A program made the position numbers and the translations under genes. The notes beneath the pieces are model-generated. The model made no database searches. It was given only the letters and a program-made list of their open reading frames with translations, and was not told the DNA's origin. DNA of 64,000 nt from NCBI GenBank assembly GCA_029990175.1, contig JARKIP010000017.1, positions 32,847,001 to 32,911,000 on the forward strand. The letters are read 5' to 3'. This DNA comes from Petunia secreta (lineage: Eukaryota; Streptophyta; Magnoliopsida; Solanales; Solanaceae). Of the stretch, positions 34,761 through 47,038 are shown in pieces; the first letter of the stretch is position 1, and each line of letters starts with the position of its first letter.

Positions 34761-34948
34761 ACTGTTGTTTTACAGTTTTCTTTTGAATACACTTGGATAT
34801 TCTAAGGGTTGTATGCCAAGTGTATTATTTTGCTCATCTTTCCTTTTGTAACTCAAACCCTTTTTCATTAATGAAAGGCCCAAGAGCCAAGCTTTCCTTT
34901 AATCTCTGTTCATATTCCTAATTTTATTCTATTTTTGTTTATCTGTAG
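34757..34948 (+). other. Probable intron between Ogre protease and RT
   Basis: Donor G|GTAGAC at 34757, pyrimidine-rich end and acceptor ATCTGTAG ending at 34948; 192 bp. Removing it joins the last TG of the gag-protease frame to TGATATA in the pol frame without a shift and removes the stop. Ogre elements are known to splice an intron at this place. Confidence 0.6.
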
Positions 34949-37900
34949 TGATATACCTGCTGGCCCTGATATCATGACATGTTCAAGGAACTTATCGTCC
35001 ATCCAGGGACCGCAATCTGATTTTGGCTCCATAACCATAGTTGAGGTTAAAAGTGATGAAGAAAACATTGAGGAATTTGTTAACAATACTGAATATGATG
35101 GGGAACAGGCTGATTTTGAAATAGGCCTTGAAGTTGAACGCCATGAGGGCAAGCCTAAACCCAATTTGGCTGATACAGAGGATGTTAATCTTGGGAGCCC
35201 TGATGATGTGAGGGAAACCAAGATAAGCATGTATGCCCGACCTGAAGTGAAGAACAATATTCGGAAAGTGCTCTTTGAATATCGAGATGTTTTTGCATGG
35301 TCATATGATGAGATGCCGGGTTTGAGTTCCGAATTGATAGTCCACGGATTGCTAATTCAACCTGGTTTCCCTCCAGTGAGACAAATGCAACGGAAGTTCA
35401 AAACTGATATGATCAAGAAAATCCATGATGAAATAATGAAACAGTTGGATGCAAAAGTGATTCAATCGGTTCAGTACACTACTTGGGTTGCAAATGTTGT
35501 TCCGGTTCCTAAGAAAGATGGAAAAACAAGGATATGTGTCGACTATCGAGATTTGAACAAAGCAAGTCCCAAAGATAATTTCCCGTTGCCTAACATTCAC
35601 ACTCTCGTAGACAATTGTGCCAAACATGAGATACAATCCTTTGTTGACTGCTATGCTGGATATCACCAAATCCAGATGGATGAAGATGATGCATACAAAA
35701 CGGCATTCACTACACCTTGGGGAACTTATTGCTATAGAGTGATGCCGTTTGGCTTGAAAAATGCTGGGGCAACCTACGTGAGAGCTATGACTGCCATTTT
35801 CCATGATATGATGCATAAAGAAATAGAAGTGTACGTGGATGATGTGATTATCAAGTCTAGAACTGCTGAAGACCACGTGAGAGATCTCAAAAAGTTCTTT
35901 GAAAGGCTCCGTAGGTACAATCTGAAGCTGAATCCAGCCAAGTGTGCATTTGGTGTGCCTGCTGGAAAATTGTTGGGTTTCATTGTTAGTAGGCGAGGTA
36001 TTGAACTGGATCCCGCAAAGATCAAAGCAATACAAGAATTACCTCCGCCTCGAACCAAGAAGGATGTTAAAAGCTTTCTTGGCAGGGTGACATACATCAG
36101 TAGGTTCGTTGCTCAACTTACCACAATATGTGAGCCGATCCTCAAGTTGTTGAAAAAGAATGCATCAATTGCATGGACCGAGGAGTGCCAACAAGCCTTT
36201 GACAAGATCAAGCAATACTTGTCAAATCCTCCTGTTTTGGTTTCGCCCGAGCCTGGACGACCATTATTTTTGTACTTGTCAGTCAATGAAAACTCTTTTG
36301 GTTGTGTACTGGGGCAACATGATGCCTCGGGAAAGAAAGAACAGGCCATTTATTATCTGAGCAAGAAGTTCACAGATTGCAAGGCCAGATACACTTTGTT
36401 GGAAAGGACGTGTTGTGCCCTAACTTGGGTTGCACAAAAGTTGAAACATTATCTTTTGTCCTATACCACTTATCTGATTTCCCGGATGGATCCATTGAAG
36501 TACATATTTCAAAAGCCGATGCCAACTGGCAAACTTGCAAAATGGCAAATCCTGCTCACAGAATTTGACATAGTTTATGTCACCAGAACTGCAATGAAAG
36601 CTCAAGCCTTAGCTGATCATTTGGCTGAAAATCCGGTGGATGATGATTATGAGCCATTGAAGACTTACTTCCCCGATGAGGAGGTAGATGTGCTTGAAGA
36701 GTTGATTAACGAAGAAGAACATGTATGGAAAATGTACTTTGATGGTGCTTCCAACTCAAAAGGCCATGGTATTGGAGCAGTCCTCATTTCTCCCACGGGA
36801 CATTATTATCCGGCAGCTGCCCAACTCCGTTTCAGTTGCACTAATAACACATCTGAGTATGAAGCATGCATAATGGGTTTGCGTATGGCTCTAGACATGG
36901 ACATCAAAGAATTGCTGGTGATCGGAGATTCAGATCTTTTGATACGCCAAATGAAGGGTGAATGGGAAACTCGAGACCTTAAGCTGATCATGTACAAGCA
37001 GTGTATGGACGACCTTCGCCAAAAGTTTGATGTTCTAAAGTTTAGACATGTTCTCAGAATACATAATGAGCTGGCTGACGCATTGGCTACACTAGCCTCA
37101 ATGCTTGTCCATCCTGATAAAGCCCATATTGATCCGTTAGAGATTCAGGTCCAAAGCCAACATGCATACTGCAATGTGATCGAAGAAGAAATTGACGGTC
37201 AGCCGTGGTACTTTGATGTCAAGAATTTCCTTCAAGATGGGACGTATCCTCCATTGGCGGAAAACAATCAAAAGAGAACCCTTCGACGACTAGCAAGTGG
37301 TTTCTTTTTGAGTGGCGGAGTGGTGTACAAAAGGACACCTGATTTGGGACTATTAAGATGCGTGGATGCCACTGAAGCCACGAAAATTCTCAATGACATG
37401 CATTCGGGGATCTGTGGACCCCACATGAGCGGGCACGTGTTAGCAAAGAAAGTACTCAGAGCAGGATACTTCTGGCTTAACATGGAACATGACTGCATTA
37501 CTTTTGTGCGAAAGTGTCATCAATGCCAAGTACACGGTGATTTGATACATTCACCCCCTTTAGAGTTGCACACAATGTCAGCCCCGTGGCCTTTTACAGC
37601 ATGGGGGATGGATGTTATCGGGCCTATTGAACCAAGAGCATCAAATGGGCACAGATTCATTCTGGTTGCAATAGATTACTTCACCAAGTGGGTTGAGGCT
37701 GTCACTCTCAAGTCCGTGACCAAGAAAGCTGTGGTGGATTTCGTTCATTCTAACATTATCTGTCGCTTTGGTATCCCAAGTACCATCATCACTGATAATG
37801 CGGCAAATCTGAACAGTCATTTAATGAATGACGTGTGTGAAAGATTCAAGATCATGCACCGAAATTCCACACCTTACCGACCAAAGGCAAATGGTGCGGT

Positions 37901-38453
37901 TGAAGCAGCCAATAAGAATATCAAGAAGATCCTTAGGAAAATGATACAAGGATCTCGTGATTGGCATGAGAAGTTATGTTTTGCTTTGCTTGGTTACCGC
38001 ACAACTGTGCGCACCTCCATAGGTGCGACCCCATATTCATTGGTATATGGAACTGAAGCAGTCATACCCGCTGAAGTTGAAATACCATCTCTCAGAATCA
38101 TTGTGGAAGCAGAAATTGAGGACACAGAATGGGTCAAAACCCGATTGGAACAGCTGTCATTCATTGACGAAAAGAGGCTCAATGCAGTTTGTCATGGTCA
38201 ATTGTACCAGCAAAGAATGGCCCGAGCCTACAACAAGAAAGTGCGCCTCCGCGACTTGAAAGAAGGGCAATTAGTCTTGAAAAGAATCTTTCCTCATCAG
38301 GAAGAAGCTAAAGGGAAATTTGCTCCAAATTGGCAAGGGCCATACCTGGTAAAGAAAGTATTGCCAAATGGCGCCTTGTACCTTACAGATCTGGAAGGTA
38401 GGACAACTGAAATACCCGTCAATGCAGACGCGGTCAAGAGGTACTACATTTGA
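34949..38453 (+). CDS. Ogre pol: reverse transcriptase, two RNase H domains, integrase
   Basis: A long unbroken frame (open from 34935, no ATG until 34972) consistent with entry by splicing at 34948. RT: ICVDYRDLNKASPKD, FGLKNAGATY and catalytic YVDDVI near residue 300. Connection and gypsy RNase H at about 440-550 (LYLSVNENSFGCVL, LLERTCCAL). A second, archaeal-type RNase H lies at about 600-720 (MYFDGASNSKGHGIG, NTSEYEA, GDSDLLIRQ), diagnostic of the Tat lineage. Integrase: zinc site H...H/CHQC near 825-870, then the DDE triad as MDVIGP, TDNAAN and GAVEAANK near 892, 953 and 987. All catalytic residues are present; natural stop at 38451-38453. It copies the RNA and inserts the cDNA. Confidence 0.96.
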
Positions 38454-38790
38454 CTCCAAGATGGCTTTCAAATCGGGATGAGTACAAGACTTTTGTTCTC
38501 TTTTGCTATCCATAAATGTATCCTTTATTAGCACTTTGAACATTGTACTTTCGAGACATGTTCTCCATTTGGAATCAATGTAATTGTACCAAAATGAAAT
38601 GAAACTGAAAAGCATCAAAAGAAACCTGGGCATTTGCCTAGAGCTACGTCTGACCTGATTCCTCTCAAAAGGATACGTAGGCAACCATTCTGGTGCGGTC
38701 GCAATAAAAGAAAATTTCTCTTTCCCTTTCTACTTTTATTCGCGCAAAGTTTGCCTCCAGGCTTGCGGAATATGTCAAGAAAATAAGAGA

Positions 38791-38813
38791 CCCCAGTTTA
38801 TCCTAAACTGGGG
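38791..38813. repeat. Perfect 10-bp inverted repeat in the Ogre 3' region
   Basis: CCCCAGTTTA, a 3-base spacer, TAAACTGGGG. A decayed version occurs near 38971-38994 (ccccc...aaactgggg). Confidence 0.8.
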
Positions 38814-38996
38814 CAGAAGTTGTTTTTATTTTTTAAAAGAAAATGGAGGAAATTCAATATTCCTCCCCATTTTCTTTGTGTTCGTAACAGTGAAAAATTC
38901 ATTCTTTCCTGTCTCATATTGACGCAAAACTTGCCTCCAAGTTTGCGGCCAACATCAAAGGAAATTTAGATCCCCCTTTTCATGCTAAACTGGGGC

Positions 38997-39050
38997 AGAA
39001 GTTTGTTTTTATTTTATTTCATAAATAAAATAAAATAAAAACAAACTTCT
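38997..39050. repeat. Perfect 23-bp inverted repeat in the Ogre 3' region
   Basis: Left arm 38997-39019 (AGAAGTTTGTTTTTATTTT...), right arm 39028-39050, 8-base loop. Arms are exact complements. It may act as a hairpin in RNA or DNA. Confidence 0.8.
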
Positions 39051-39945
39051 ATCATTTTTGTATCATCTATTCACATTTTTCAAGAGATGTTGGTGTTGTA
39101 AATTGAATTGAAAAGAAAAAAAAAAAAAAAAAAGAAGAAAAAAAAAAGAGAAAAGAAAGAAGTCTTGTCGGTGAAAACCTGAGAAGGCGCCGCAAGACAA
39201 ACAGTGAGGAAAAAGATTAAAGAGAGAGGCTAGTTGGTGAAAACCCGAAAGGGCGCTACTAGTCGACTTGAGAGTCACCTCAACTTGGTTATGGTTTGAT
39301 ATCTTCCGTGGATCAACTCTCAACAAACAAGTGGCACTGGTCGGACGAGGTCATCCAGGATACATGTCATGATCATCAAGGCTGCCAGTATATTGCCAGA
39401 TAAGTTTCCCTTTTCAGAAAGACGTTCCCTGTCCAAACGACTTTCGCCCTTAAACTTTTTTATTTCCATTTTGTACATCTTGCCTCACCATTAATTCCTC
39501 GCCCTTTCGGCGCTAACCTCACATGAGCAACAAAAGAAAATTGCAAAACTCTGTCTTTCAGGATTCAGGTTTAATTCCAGCGAGCAGGGCACACCCTCGG
39601 CAATGGGAAAGTTCTCAGCAAGTCATGATCAACATTGATAATTGGAGCCCAGCACGGCACATCAGGCCGGAAGGACGACATACCAAAATTGTATCATGAA
39701 GAGTGGATATGTTTGGGAGAAGCTTTAAGCGTTGTTCATCCCACAGTACTGTGAAGAATAGAACAAGAGTAACTAAGCTTATTTGCAAGATCCGAAACAG
39801 GGTGTATCCACGATGCAGGAAAGTAAGTGTGACATTTGCTATGTTGCTAAGAAAGAGCTAGGACTACTTGAACTGGGATAGTTGCGCTATATGTCAGACG
39901 GAACTCCATTCTCTCTTCGAGTCAATTCCCGCTAAAACACAATGT

Positions 39946-40740
39946 CATTTCTTTTCCATATCAAGATCTGCTAAAAGATAGCGATCATTTCCTTTTCGAG
40001 TCAGTTCGCTCAAAGATAGCGTCATTTCTTTTCCATGTCAAGATCTGCTAAAAGACAGCGATCATTTCCTTTTCGAGTCAGTTTGCTCAAAGATAGCTTC
40101 ATTTCTTTTCCATGTCAAGATCTGCTAAAAGACAGCGATCATTTCCTTTTCGGGTCAGTTTGCTCAAAGATAGCTTCATTTCTTTTCCATGTCAAGATCT
40201 GCTAAAAGACAGCGATCATTTCCCTTTCGAGTCAGTTTTCGCTCAAAGATAGCGTCATTTTGTTTCCATGTCAAGATCTGCTAAAAGATAGCGATCATTT
40301 CCTTTTCGAGTCAGTTTGCTCAAAGATAGCTTCATTTCTTTTCCATGTCAAGATCTGCTAAAAGACAGCGATCATTTCCTTTTCGAGTCAGTTTGCTCAA
40401 AGATAGCTTCATTTTCTTTTCCATGTCAAGATCTGCTAAAGATAGCGATCATTTCCTTTTCGAGTCAGTTTCGCTCAAAGATAGCGTCATTTCCTTTCCA
40501 TGTCAAGATCTGCTAAAAGATAGCAATCATTTCCTTTTCGAGTCAGTTTTCGCTCAAAGATTGCATCATTTCCTTTCCATGTCAAGATCTGCTAAAACAC
40601 AGCGATCATTTTCCTTTCAAGTCACTTTTGCTAGAAGATAGCACTCACATTCAGTTCAACTCATTTGCGCTCAAAGATAGCAACCACTTCCTTTTCAAGT
40701 TAGTCCTGCTCGAAGATAGCAACCATCCCTAGCTTCAAGT
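39946..40740 (+). repeat. Tandem repeat array in the Ogre 3' untranslated region
   Basis: About ten copies of a composite unit of about 77 bp made of two similar halves: 'tttccatgtcaagatctgct' followed by 'aaaaga(c/t)agcgatcattt', then 'ccttttcgagtcagttt' followed by 'gctcaaagatagc'. Copies are near identical in the middle and decay to the right (40620-40740). Ogre/Tat 3' regions are known to carry such arrays, some of which seeded satellite DNA. Confidence 0.88.
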
Positions 40741-41280
40741 CAAGACCTGGTTGAAACAGATGCGACCATTTCAAGTTTCAGATGGTGCCTGCCCATACAA
40801 CGGGTGACGGAGTTTGTCTTTCAAGCCAAGATTCACCTCAGGGAAGCATGAAGATTTAGGCTAGGGATTGTAATTTTACATTTTTCCTTGTATTTCCATT
40901 CCTTGTAAAGCAATGACCACCAGCAAGCGACCAGTAATCAGCAGCGACAGCCTCTTAGTAGTCTAGAGTGTCTAGTATCAGTCCCAAGTGTGTCTAGAAG
41001 AGCCTCTGGTTTGTCTTAAGTAGTCTAGAGTGTCTAGGTTTGTCTTAGTGAGTCTTAGTGAGTCTAGTGTTTGTTTGAATGCGGTAGTCCCAGCTACCGC
41101 ACGTAAGGAACTACACTGACCTGATTCCTTAGTCCGGGGATATGTAGGTAACTTTGTTCTCGGTTAGAACCGAAATTCAAGGTACGGTCACCGTTTTGAA
41201 AAGCATGCTCTCGGCTAGAACCGAAAAGCCAAAATTAGTTGTCGATTACTTCTTTGTCCGAAAACTCTTCGTGTTCCCGA
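40741..41280 (+). other. Distal 3' untranslated region of the Ogre element
   Basis: No ORF. Repeated phrase 'gtctagagtgtctag' and variants at about 40960-41070, and two 'ctcggctagaaccgaa'-like phrases (41158 and 41211). Confidence 0.55.
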
Positions 41281-41295
41281 ACAAAGAGGGGCAGC
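41281..41295 (+). promoter_or_regulatory. Polypurine tract of the Ogre element
   Basis: ACAAAGAGGGGCAGC ends exactly where the 3' LTR begins with TGTAATC. Confidence 0.88.
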
Positions 41296-44200
41296 TGTAA
41301 TCACCTAATTTTGGCACTAGATAAGAAAAATTGCTTAGAATAGTCGTATTAGATTTTTAGGACGTGTCGTCAAATTTTTCCGTACGTCTAGTGTTTATTC
41401 TTAGCTAAATTTGTCTTTAATTAGGACAGAAAATATGAAAATACCAAAAATTACTTGTTATCTGTTTAATTGTGATTCTACGTTTTAATTGTGATAGTAT
41501 CGTGAATTTATGTGGTTTACATTATGATTAATTGTGTATGTTCTGTTAGTATAGACTCTTTTAATAGCCATTTTTGCAAAAATAAATAGCCCAATGCCTA
41601 GCCCATCAGCCCACTCACTCTTTGGCCCACCCAACACATAATTATATCTGAGCCTTTGATTTTGGATTCATCTAACGGACATAATTCCTCCTCTCATTCC
41701 CTTATAAGCCCCCAAACTCACCTCATTTCTTCCATTCTCACTTAAGTCTCAAAGACTTGGGAGAACTCTGCCCAAATTTCTCCTCCCCACCGGAAAATAT
41801 CCCACCACCGCTGGTCCACCGAGAGCCACCGGTCGGCCGCCGCGCTGCCGCCGCCGGCCACCACCTCCGGTGGCCGGAAAAATACAAAAATATACCGTTT
41901 GAAAGATCTCGACCCCCCCATTCCATTTCCACAACTATTTTCTCCAAAAAGTGAACCGATTCGCGTAGATCGGGCTTCAAAGTTTCGGTCAAAGCTTGAA
42001 ATCCGGCCATCGTGACTTTTTTCGGTGAGTTTTTTGTTCCTTTCTCTTCTCTTTACTTCCCCTCTCTCACCCCGTATCCCGTTTCCCAAAAAAAACCCGT
42101 CCCTCTTCCTTCCCATTTTTTTTCTTTTCTTTGTTTCGTTAGCCGTTTTCTGCTCTTTCTTCCCTTCTTCTAATTTTTTTTTCTTCTTTTTTTGTTGTGT
42201 AATGGTTGTGGAAATTATTGTTGAACGAGTGATGGGGGGCTGTTTCGTTAGATGATAAATGATGTTGTCGATGAACGGAGGCAGCGAGGGCAGCGGCGTC
42301 GCTGCGTCGCTCTCGCTGCAGCCGTGTTGATTTTCTGTTTGTCGAGGCAGTTGGTGTGGCTGTTTTTAGGGACGAGGGGGCTGCAAGTGTTTTGGATACA
42401 AGGTTGTTGGTAGCATCGACGAGGCAGTGAAGCGGGGCTGTGATGAAAAACGAATGGAGGACTGTTTCTTTTTGTGTTTGAATCCGGAGCTGTGATGACG
42501 TCGAGCGAGCGTATGGTGGTGATGTTGATAGATCCAGGCAGCGAGCATAGCATCGTTGACATTTTGGCTTTGACGGGTTAGAAAGCAAAACCCCTACATT
42601 CTTCATTGTTTATGTTTTCAATTTTGTTTAAGACGTTTAGTTGTAGCTTTAGCATGTTGGGATAGTAATTGTATTGGTGTTGTTATTTAAAAGCGAGTTT
42701 GAACCTTATGTATGCGAAAATGATTAGTTTGAATAAGTGCAATGGTTTGCTTTTGTCTCAAAGCATAATGTTAGCAATTTTTCAGATTTTGTGTGCGAGT
42801 ATATGTTTCTTGTGTGTCATCCGTCTAGCTCAAATATGAAAATCCAATTACTGCTTTGCTGGTATGTCTGTGGGTTTGTATTGAGTCTAAAGAGGAAAGT
42901 TGAATCTGAAAGCTTGTGTTTGCATTTGAGTTGGAATTGTCCAGAACTTAGTAGTCTGTATGTTTGTTCTAATTTGTGTTTGGCTTAGTTTAGTCATAGA
43001 GCAAGATCTGGGATATTTTAGCTTGAGTTTAATTTATTTTGGCCACCCTTTGGTTCCATTTAGTTAGTATAGGGCTGGTTTAGTTTGCTTGGTTGGTCCT
43101 AGTTACCTTCTAGTAATGTAATGAGTAATGGGGGTCCTTTTAGAGGACCCTACTTGTATTATTTTCAGCTTTTTGGAGCTGTTTAGGTGGCTGAAATAGG
43201 GCCTTTTCAACTGTTGTACCATGCTGAAAAGTAAGCTAGTACACTCAAGTTTGGAGGGGTGTGGGCTTGTACTTTTGTATAAGTCCACACTCCACCTTTT
43301 AGCCCCACCTTTTAGCTATAAATAGAGGCATTTACTACCCTCTTTAATACACAACTACTTGCTGAAATTTTACTAAAAGAGTGAACAAATACACTTAAAA
43401 AAAATAGAAAGTTTAGAGAGTTAGATTTAGAACCAAAAGCCTTTACATCTAAGGTCTTTTGGGGCATAAATTTCAAGGTTTTAAAGGTTGAATAGGGTAT
43501 AAAAGGGGCTGTTTTAGCTGCTGGTTTGGAGTAGAAGTTGCTTGGTCTTTGGTTGTGTTTCCTTGTTGTCCATTTTTCTCGTTGGCTAGGAATTTTTGCT
43601 TCAAAGGTAAACACAATTTACCTTATATGTTTTATCATTTTAGCTATAAAAATGAAATAAAATCAGCATGTTTATTGGCCTTTAAAAAATATGCTCACAT
43701 GTGCTATAGGTTAGTTTCTTTAAAGTCTTGAATTTGTGCTAAAAAAAAATAATGAAAGTTGCTAGCCATTGCATATTTAAGAGTTTATTTTTGTAGTTAT
43801 CCTCAAATGTATGGAAATGTGATTGGAATGGGTATTTGGGACTGTTGTATAGGATTAGTTTTTTCATTCACTAAAATTCAACACGTATGTTCTCTTATTT
43901 TAAAATCTGGCCCGTTTTTGAAAAGAGGCTGTTTGTGCAAATTTAAAAATCTGGACAGAATGTTAAATATTAGGCAAATTTAGGTTTTTTAACCATCGAA
44001 AAATTGAAAAATGTTGAATTCTGGCCATTTCTGTAATATAGGGCTACTTCTGTAAACTGGTCATATTTGCAAATTTTGAAAAAAATTTTGTTTTAAATCT
44101 GAAATGGTTAGGCAAAGAAATAGGATATAAGTGCAGTGTTAATTTAAATAGGCAAATCTGGCTATTTCAATAAATTGATACAACTATGCAAACCATGAAT

Positions 44201-45301
44201 TCTAAAAAAATAGGTTGAAAGGTGAAACCAAATGCTGAAAAGAACCATGTGCGCAAGAGTAATGTGGACAATTTGAAACAATTTGAACACTGTATTTACA
44301 TTTGTAGAAATGAACCTAAAATTGTAATTGAGTTGATATTAGCATGTGTCACTCTTTTGTGAAGGTGACTTTGCTTATATATGCCAATCTTTTGTTAAAG
44401 TTGGCTACTTAACAAGTTTAAGATTTATCTCCAAAAAAAGTATTACGCACGACAGTTTAAAAATTTTGATAAAGTATAAAAAATGTACAATCTTGCAAGA
44501 CAACTTCTAGACGGCTCATTTTCGCAAAATGAACCGGTCCACATCCTTTCTTTACAAAAAATTAAAACAGTCTACCAAATTAAGTCGTGAATAAACAGTC
44601 ATTACTTTGATACATAGCCACCAATTTTTATAGAATCATTTGGCTTCCGGTCCTGTTAAGCTTTTTAAACTAAGATTTATTTTATACGATTAGGCAAATA
44701 GATAAGTATGATTTGTGATCTACTTATTAGGCTAAAAGAAAAATTAAATTAAGTCAAACTAATACTAAATTAATTATTATTTTTAAACTAATTAAATTCC
44801 TTTTTTTTTAGAAAGTAGACAAACCCTTTATAAGGTTTGGGAAATACGCAATAAATTTTTATTATCCATTTATTCATTTATTTACTATGAAACAAAGTGT
44901 AAATTCGTCCAGTCCTCCGTGAGGCTGGATAAGAATAACGCTTTTAATTTTCTTAAATCAAAGTATCATATTCAAATTAACGGCATTAATATAACAACCA
45001 TATTTTAATAAGTTAAAATCGCGACAATAAAGCAACTGTGCTTGGCACAGGATTCGAGGGTGCCTAACACCTTCCCGAGAGTCAACTGAGAACCTTACCC
45101 GAATCTCTAACGCAGACCATTAGACGAGTCAGAGGTGTTCCAAGGTACCTTTGGTGACTTGGCACACCTTAAACTATGTCAAGTAGCGACTCCGAGTTCT
45201 CTAAATAAATTTGTACCTTTTTGAACACCAGTCACGAGCCTTTAAATAAATAAACTCGCACCGCGCAGTTAATTTAATAATATTTTTTTTAGGGCGTGAC
45301 A
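41296..45301 (+). repeat. 3' LTR of the Ogre element
   Basis: 4,006 bp, nearly identical to 23332-27335 (offset 17,964). The differences I noted are single substitutions and a few 1-base indels in homopolymers. TATA box at 43317-43324. Followed by the ACATG duplication. Confidence 0.96.
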
Positions 45302-45963
45302 ACATGGTTAACTTTTTACACTTATAAATTAGAACCAGTAATTTAAAAGGCATTATATGGGGTGTAGCAAAAGTACCCCGTTCAACCTGGTCGAGCAAGT
45401 ACCAAAAAGCATAATCTTCATAGCTTGGGGCGTAAGCCACAGGTTGGGCAAATCTGAGCCTGTGGGGTGTAAGGCTCTTTTTGAGCGATCAACAAATTGG
45501 CTAGTCATCAAAATCTCCCCTTAGAATAGACACAACTATTAATCGAGATTTCAGATCAAACTTTGAAAATAAAAAACTATTTTGGTTTAACTCCTTAACC
45601 TCTTCATAGACCTACAAGACTTAGAGTTTCAATTAACCCATAGGTTTTATGTGTGTCGAACACTTAAACAAGAATAGGCGCTTGTAAAAAAAAAAAAAAA
45701 AAAAAAGTAACAAAATGTAAGCTGCATGGCAAGTGACATATTCACTTTAAGACAAATGACATTCAATTCAACATAAACTCATGCTGTATTTTAAATGAGT
45801 AGTTAACAACTACCAAAGGATAAATTGGACGTCCAGCCTTAGTTGAAAATTCCAGCTTCAACCTTTGACAGTGAAGAAATCCATCATAGAGAACATCTCT
45901 CTCAAAGAGCCCTAAGCGTTATGAATTTGAATTACTAAATCCAATAAGTTCCAAATACTAAAT

Positions 45964-45998
<35 letters not shown>

Positions 45999-46611
45999 TT
46001 AATGAAAAGGAACAATGCTTAAACTATAAGACTTGTCTCAAGTCACACAATACACAAACAATTACCAACACCACACGCTGAATAACTGAAAATGTGTCAG
46101 AAAAGAACAAATTCACGTGATGTTTACTAAGATTATTTTTAACAAAAATTAATCTTATATCTATCGACTTGTACATACATTTTGAATTAGTCAAGACAAT
46201 GTACACAATTGTGCATGGGTGGACACATGATAGCTCCACCTGGATTTGTGTACGTTGTTCCTATAGGAAAAAAAGGGATACTTGGTAATATATTGTTTCA
46301 CTTATTTGTCTTCTTCCTTTTTACATAAAAAAATAATTGATGTGGTAGTGCTCTAAAATATTTTTGGTGAAATAAAAAGATAAACGTCTACTCAAGATGG
46401 AGAGCTAGCTACCCTTTCAACTAGAGTATAAATTACTAAACTTCATATAATCCAGTTAATTACTAATTACAAAGCAAGTATATATCTTTTTCAGTAGCAT
46501 TAATTTAATTTGTAACTTAAATAAATGAAGACTAACTAATATACTATCACATATATTAAAATTTATTGATGATGTAAAAAAAATTATATTGTCTACATAA
46601 CGTAAATTCTT
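45302..46611. other. Spacer between the Ogre element and copia element C
   Basis: AT-rich, no gene. Two poly-A runs: 21 A at 45686-45706 and 29 A at 45966-45994. The last five bases (ttctt) are the target duplication of element C. Confidence 0.6.
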
Positions 46612-46875
46612 TGTTGAGTGAGCTGAATTAACTGTTAAGAAGAGTGGTTAAAACTGTTAAATGAGTAGTTAGTTAGTCAGGGGCAGTTTAGTCTTTTTAC
46701 CAGTTCCAGAAGTTAGTTAGTTTGTTAGTGTTTAAAAGTTGGTTAAGCCAACTACTTAAGCTCAATTCTTGTACTCTTCTTTCGACTGAATAATGCACTA
46801 CATTTTCTGATTCTTCTCTTCTCTCCCTCTCATCTCTCCTTCATCCCAATTCTCTTCTTCATCCTAACAACAACA
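46612..46875 (+). repeat. 5' LTR of copia element C
   Basis: 264 bp, TGTTGAGTG...CAACAACA. It differs from the 3' LTR near 46683 (ggg/gtg) and in the ctctccc/ctcctt stretch near the end. Confidence 0.95.
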
Positions 46876-46887
46876 TGGTATCAGAGC
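46876..46887 (+). promoter_or_regulatory. Primer binding site of element C (initiator tRNA-Met)
   Basis: TGGTATCAGAGC directly after the LTR. Confidence 0.93.
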
Positions 46888-47038
46888 TTGGCCAGATTCA
46901 TTGATCTGGTACTAAAATTCATAATATTTCTTCCGTTTGTAATCATCTGGTAGAACCCTAGGTTCAGAAGGTTTGTTCTGTGAGATCAAGAAACTACTCG
47001 AGTTCAAGAAGTTGCTATATTCGTGAGTTCTTGAAAGA

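Larger units (their letters stand above)
38454..39945 (+). other. Proximal 3' untranslated region of the Ogre element
   Basis: No ORF of interest. Two copies of 'aaactggggcagaagt' (38805 and 38986), each a polypurine-like phrase. Two strong inverted repeats (38791-38813 and 38997-39050). A purine-only run at 39110-39161. Twin phrases 'ggtgaaaacc(t/c)gaaagggcg' near 39171 and 39236. Confidence 0.65.
23332..45301 (+). mobile_element. Ogre/Tat-lineage Ty3/gypsy retrotransposon, near intact
   Basis: A 21,970-bp element with 4.0-kb LTRs (23332-27335 and 41296-45301), perfect 5-bp target duplication ACATG (23327-23331 and 45302-45306), a tRNA-Arg-type primer site and a polypurine tract. Gene order is extra ORF1, gag-protease, RT/RNase H/second RNase H/integrase. 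A 5' ORF, dual RNase H, an intron candidate between protease and RT, and a repeat-bearing 3' untranslated region are all diagnostic of Ogre/Tat elements. By eye the LTRs differ at about 30 positions in 4 kb (under 1 percent), so insertion is recent. Only one stop breaks ORF1 and one breaks gag. Integrase is present, so this is a retrotransposon and not an endogenous pararetrovirus. Confidence 0.96.

Noticed and set aside
34949..38453. Endogenous plant pararetrovirus
   Set aside because: The element has integrase, LTRs, a polypurine tract and a target duplication; no movement or coat protein of that virus family is seen.
39946..40740. CRISPR-like regular repeats
   Set aside because: Units are directly adjacent with no unique spacers and lie in a plant retrotransposon 3' region; they form a tandem array.
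45966..45994. Poly-A run as the 3' tail of a LINE or processed gene copy
   Set aside because: No coding or LINE sequence lies upstream and no target duplication can be paired with it.
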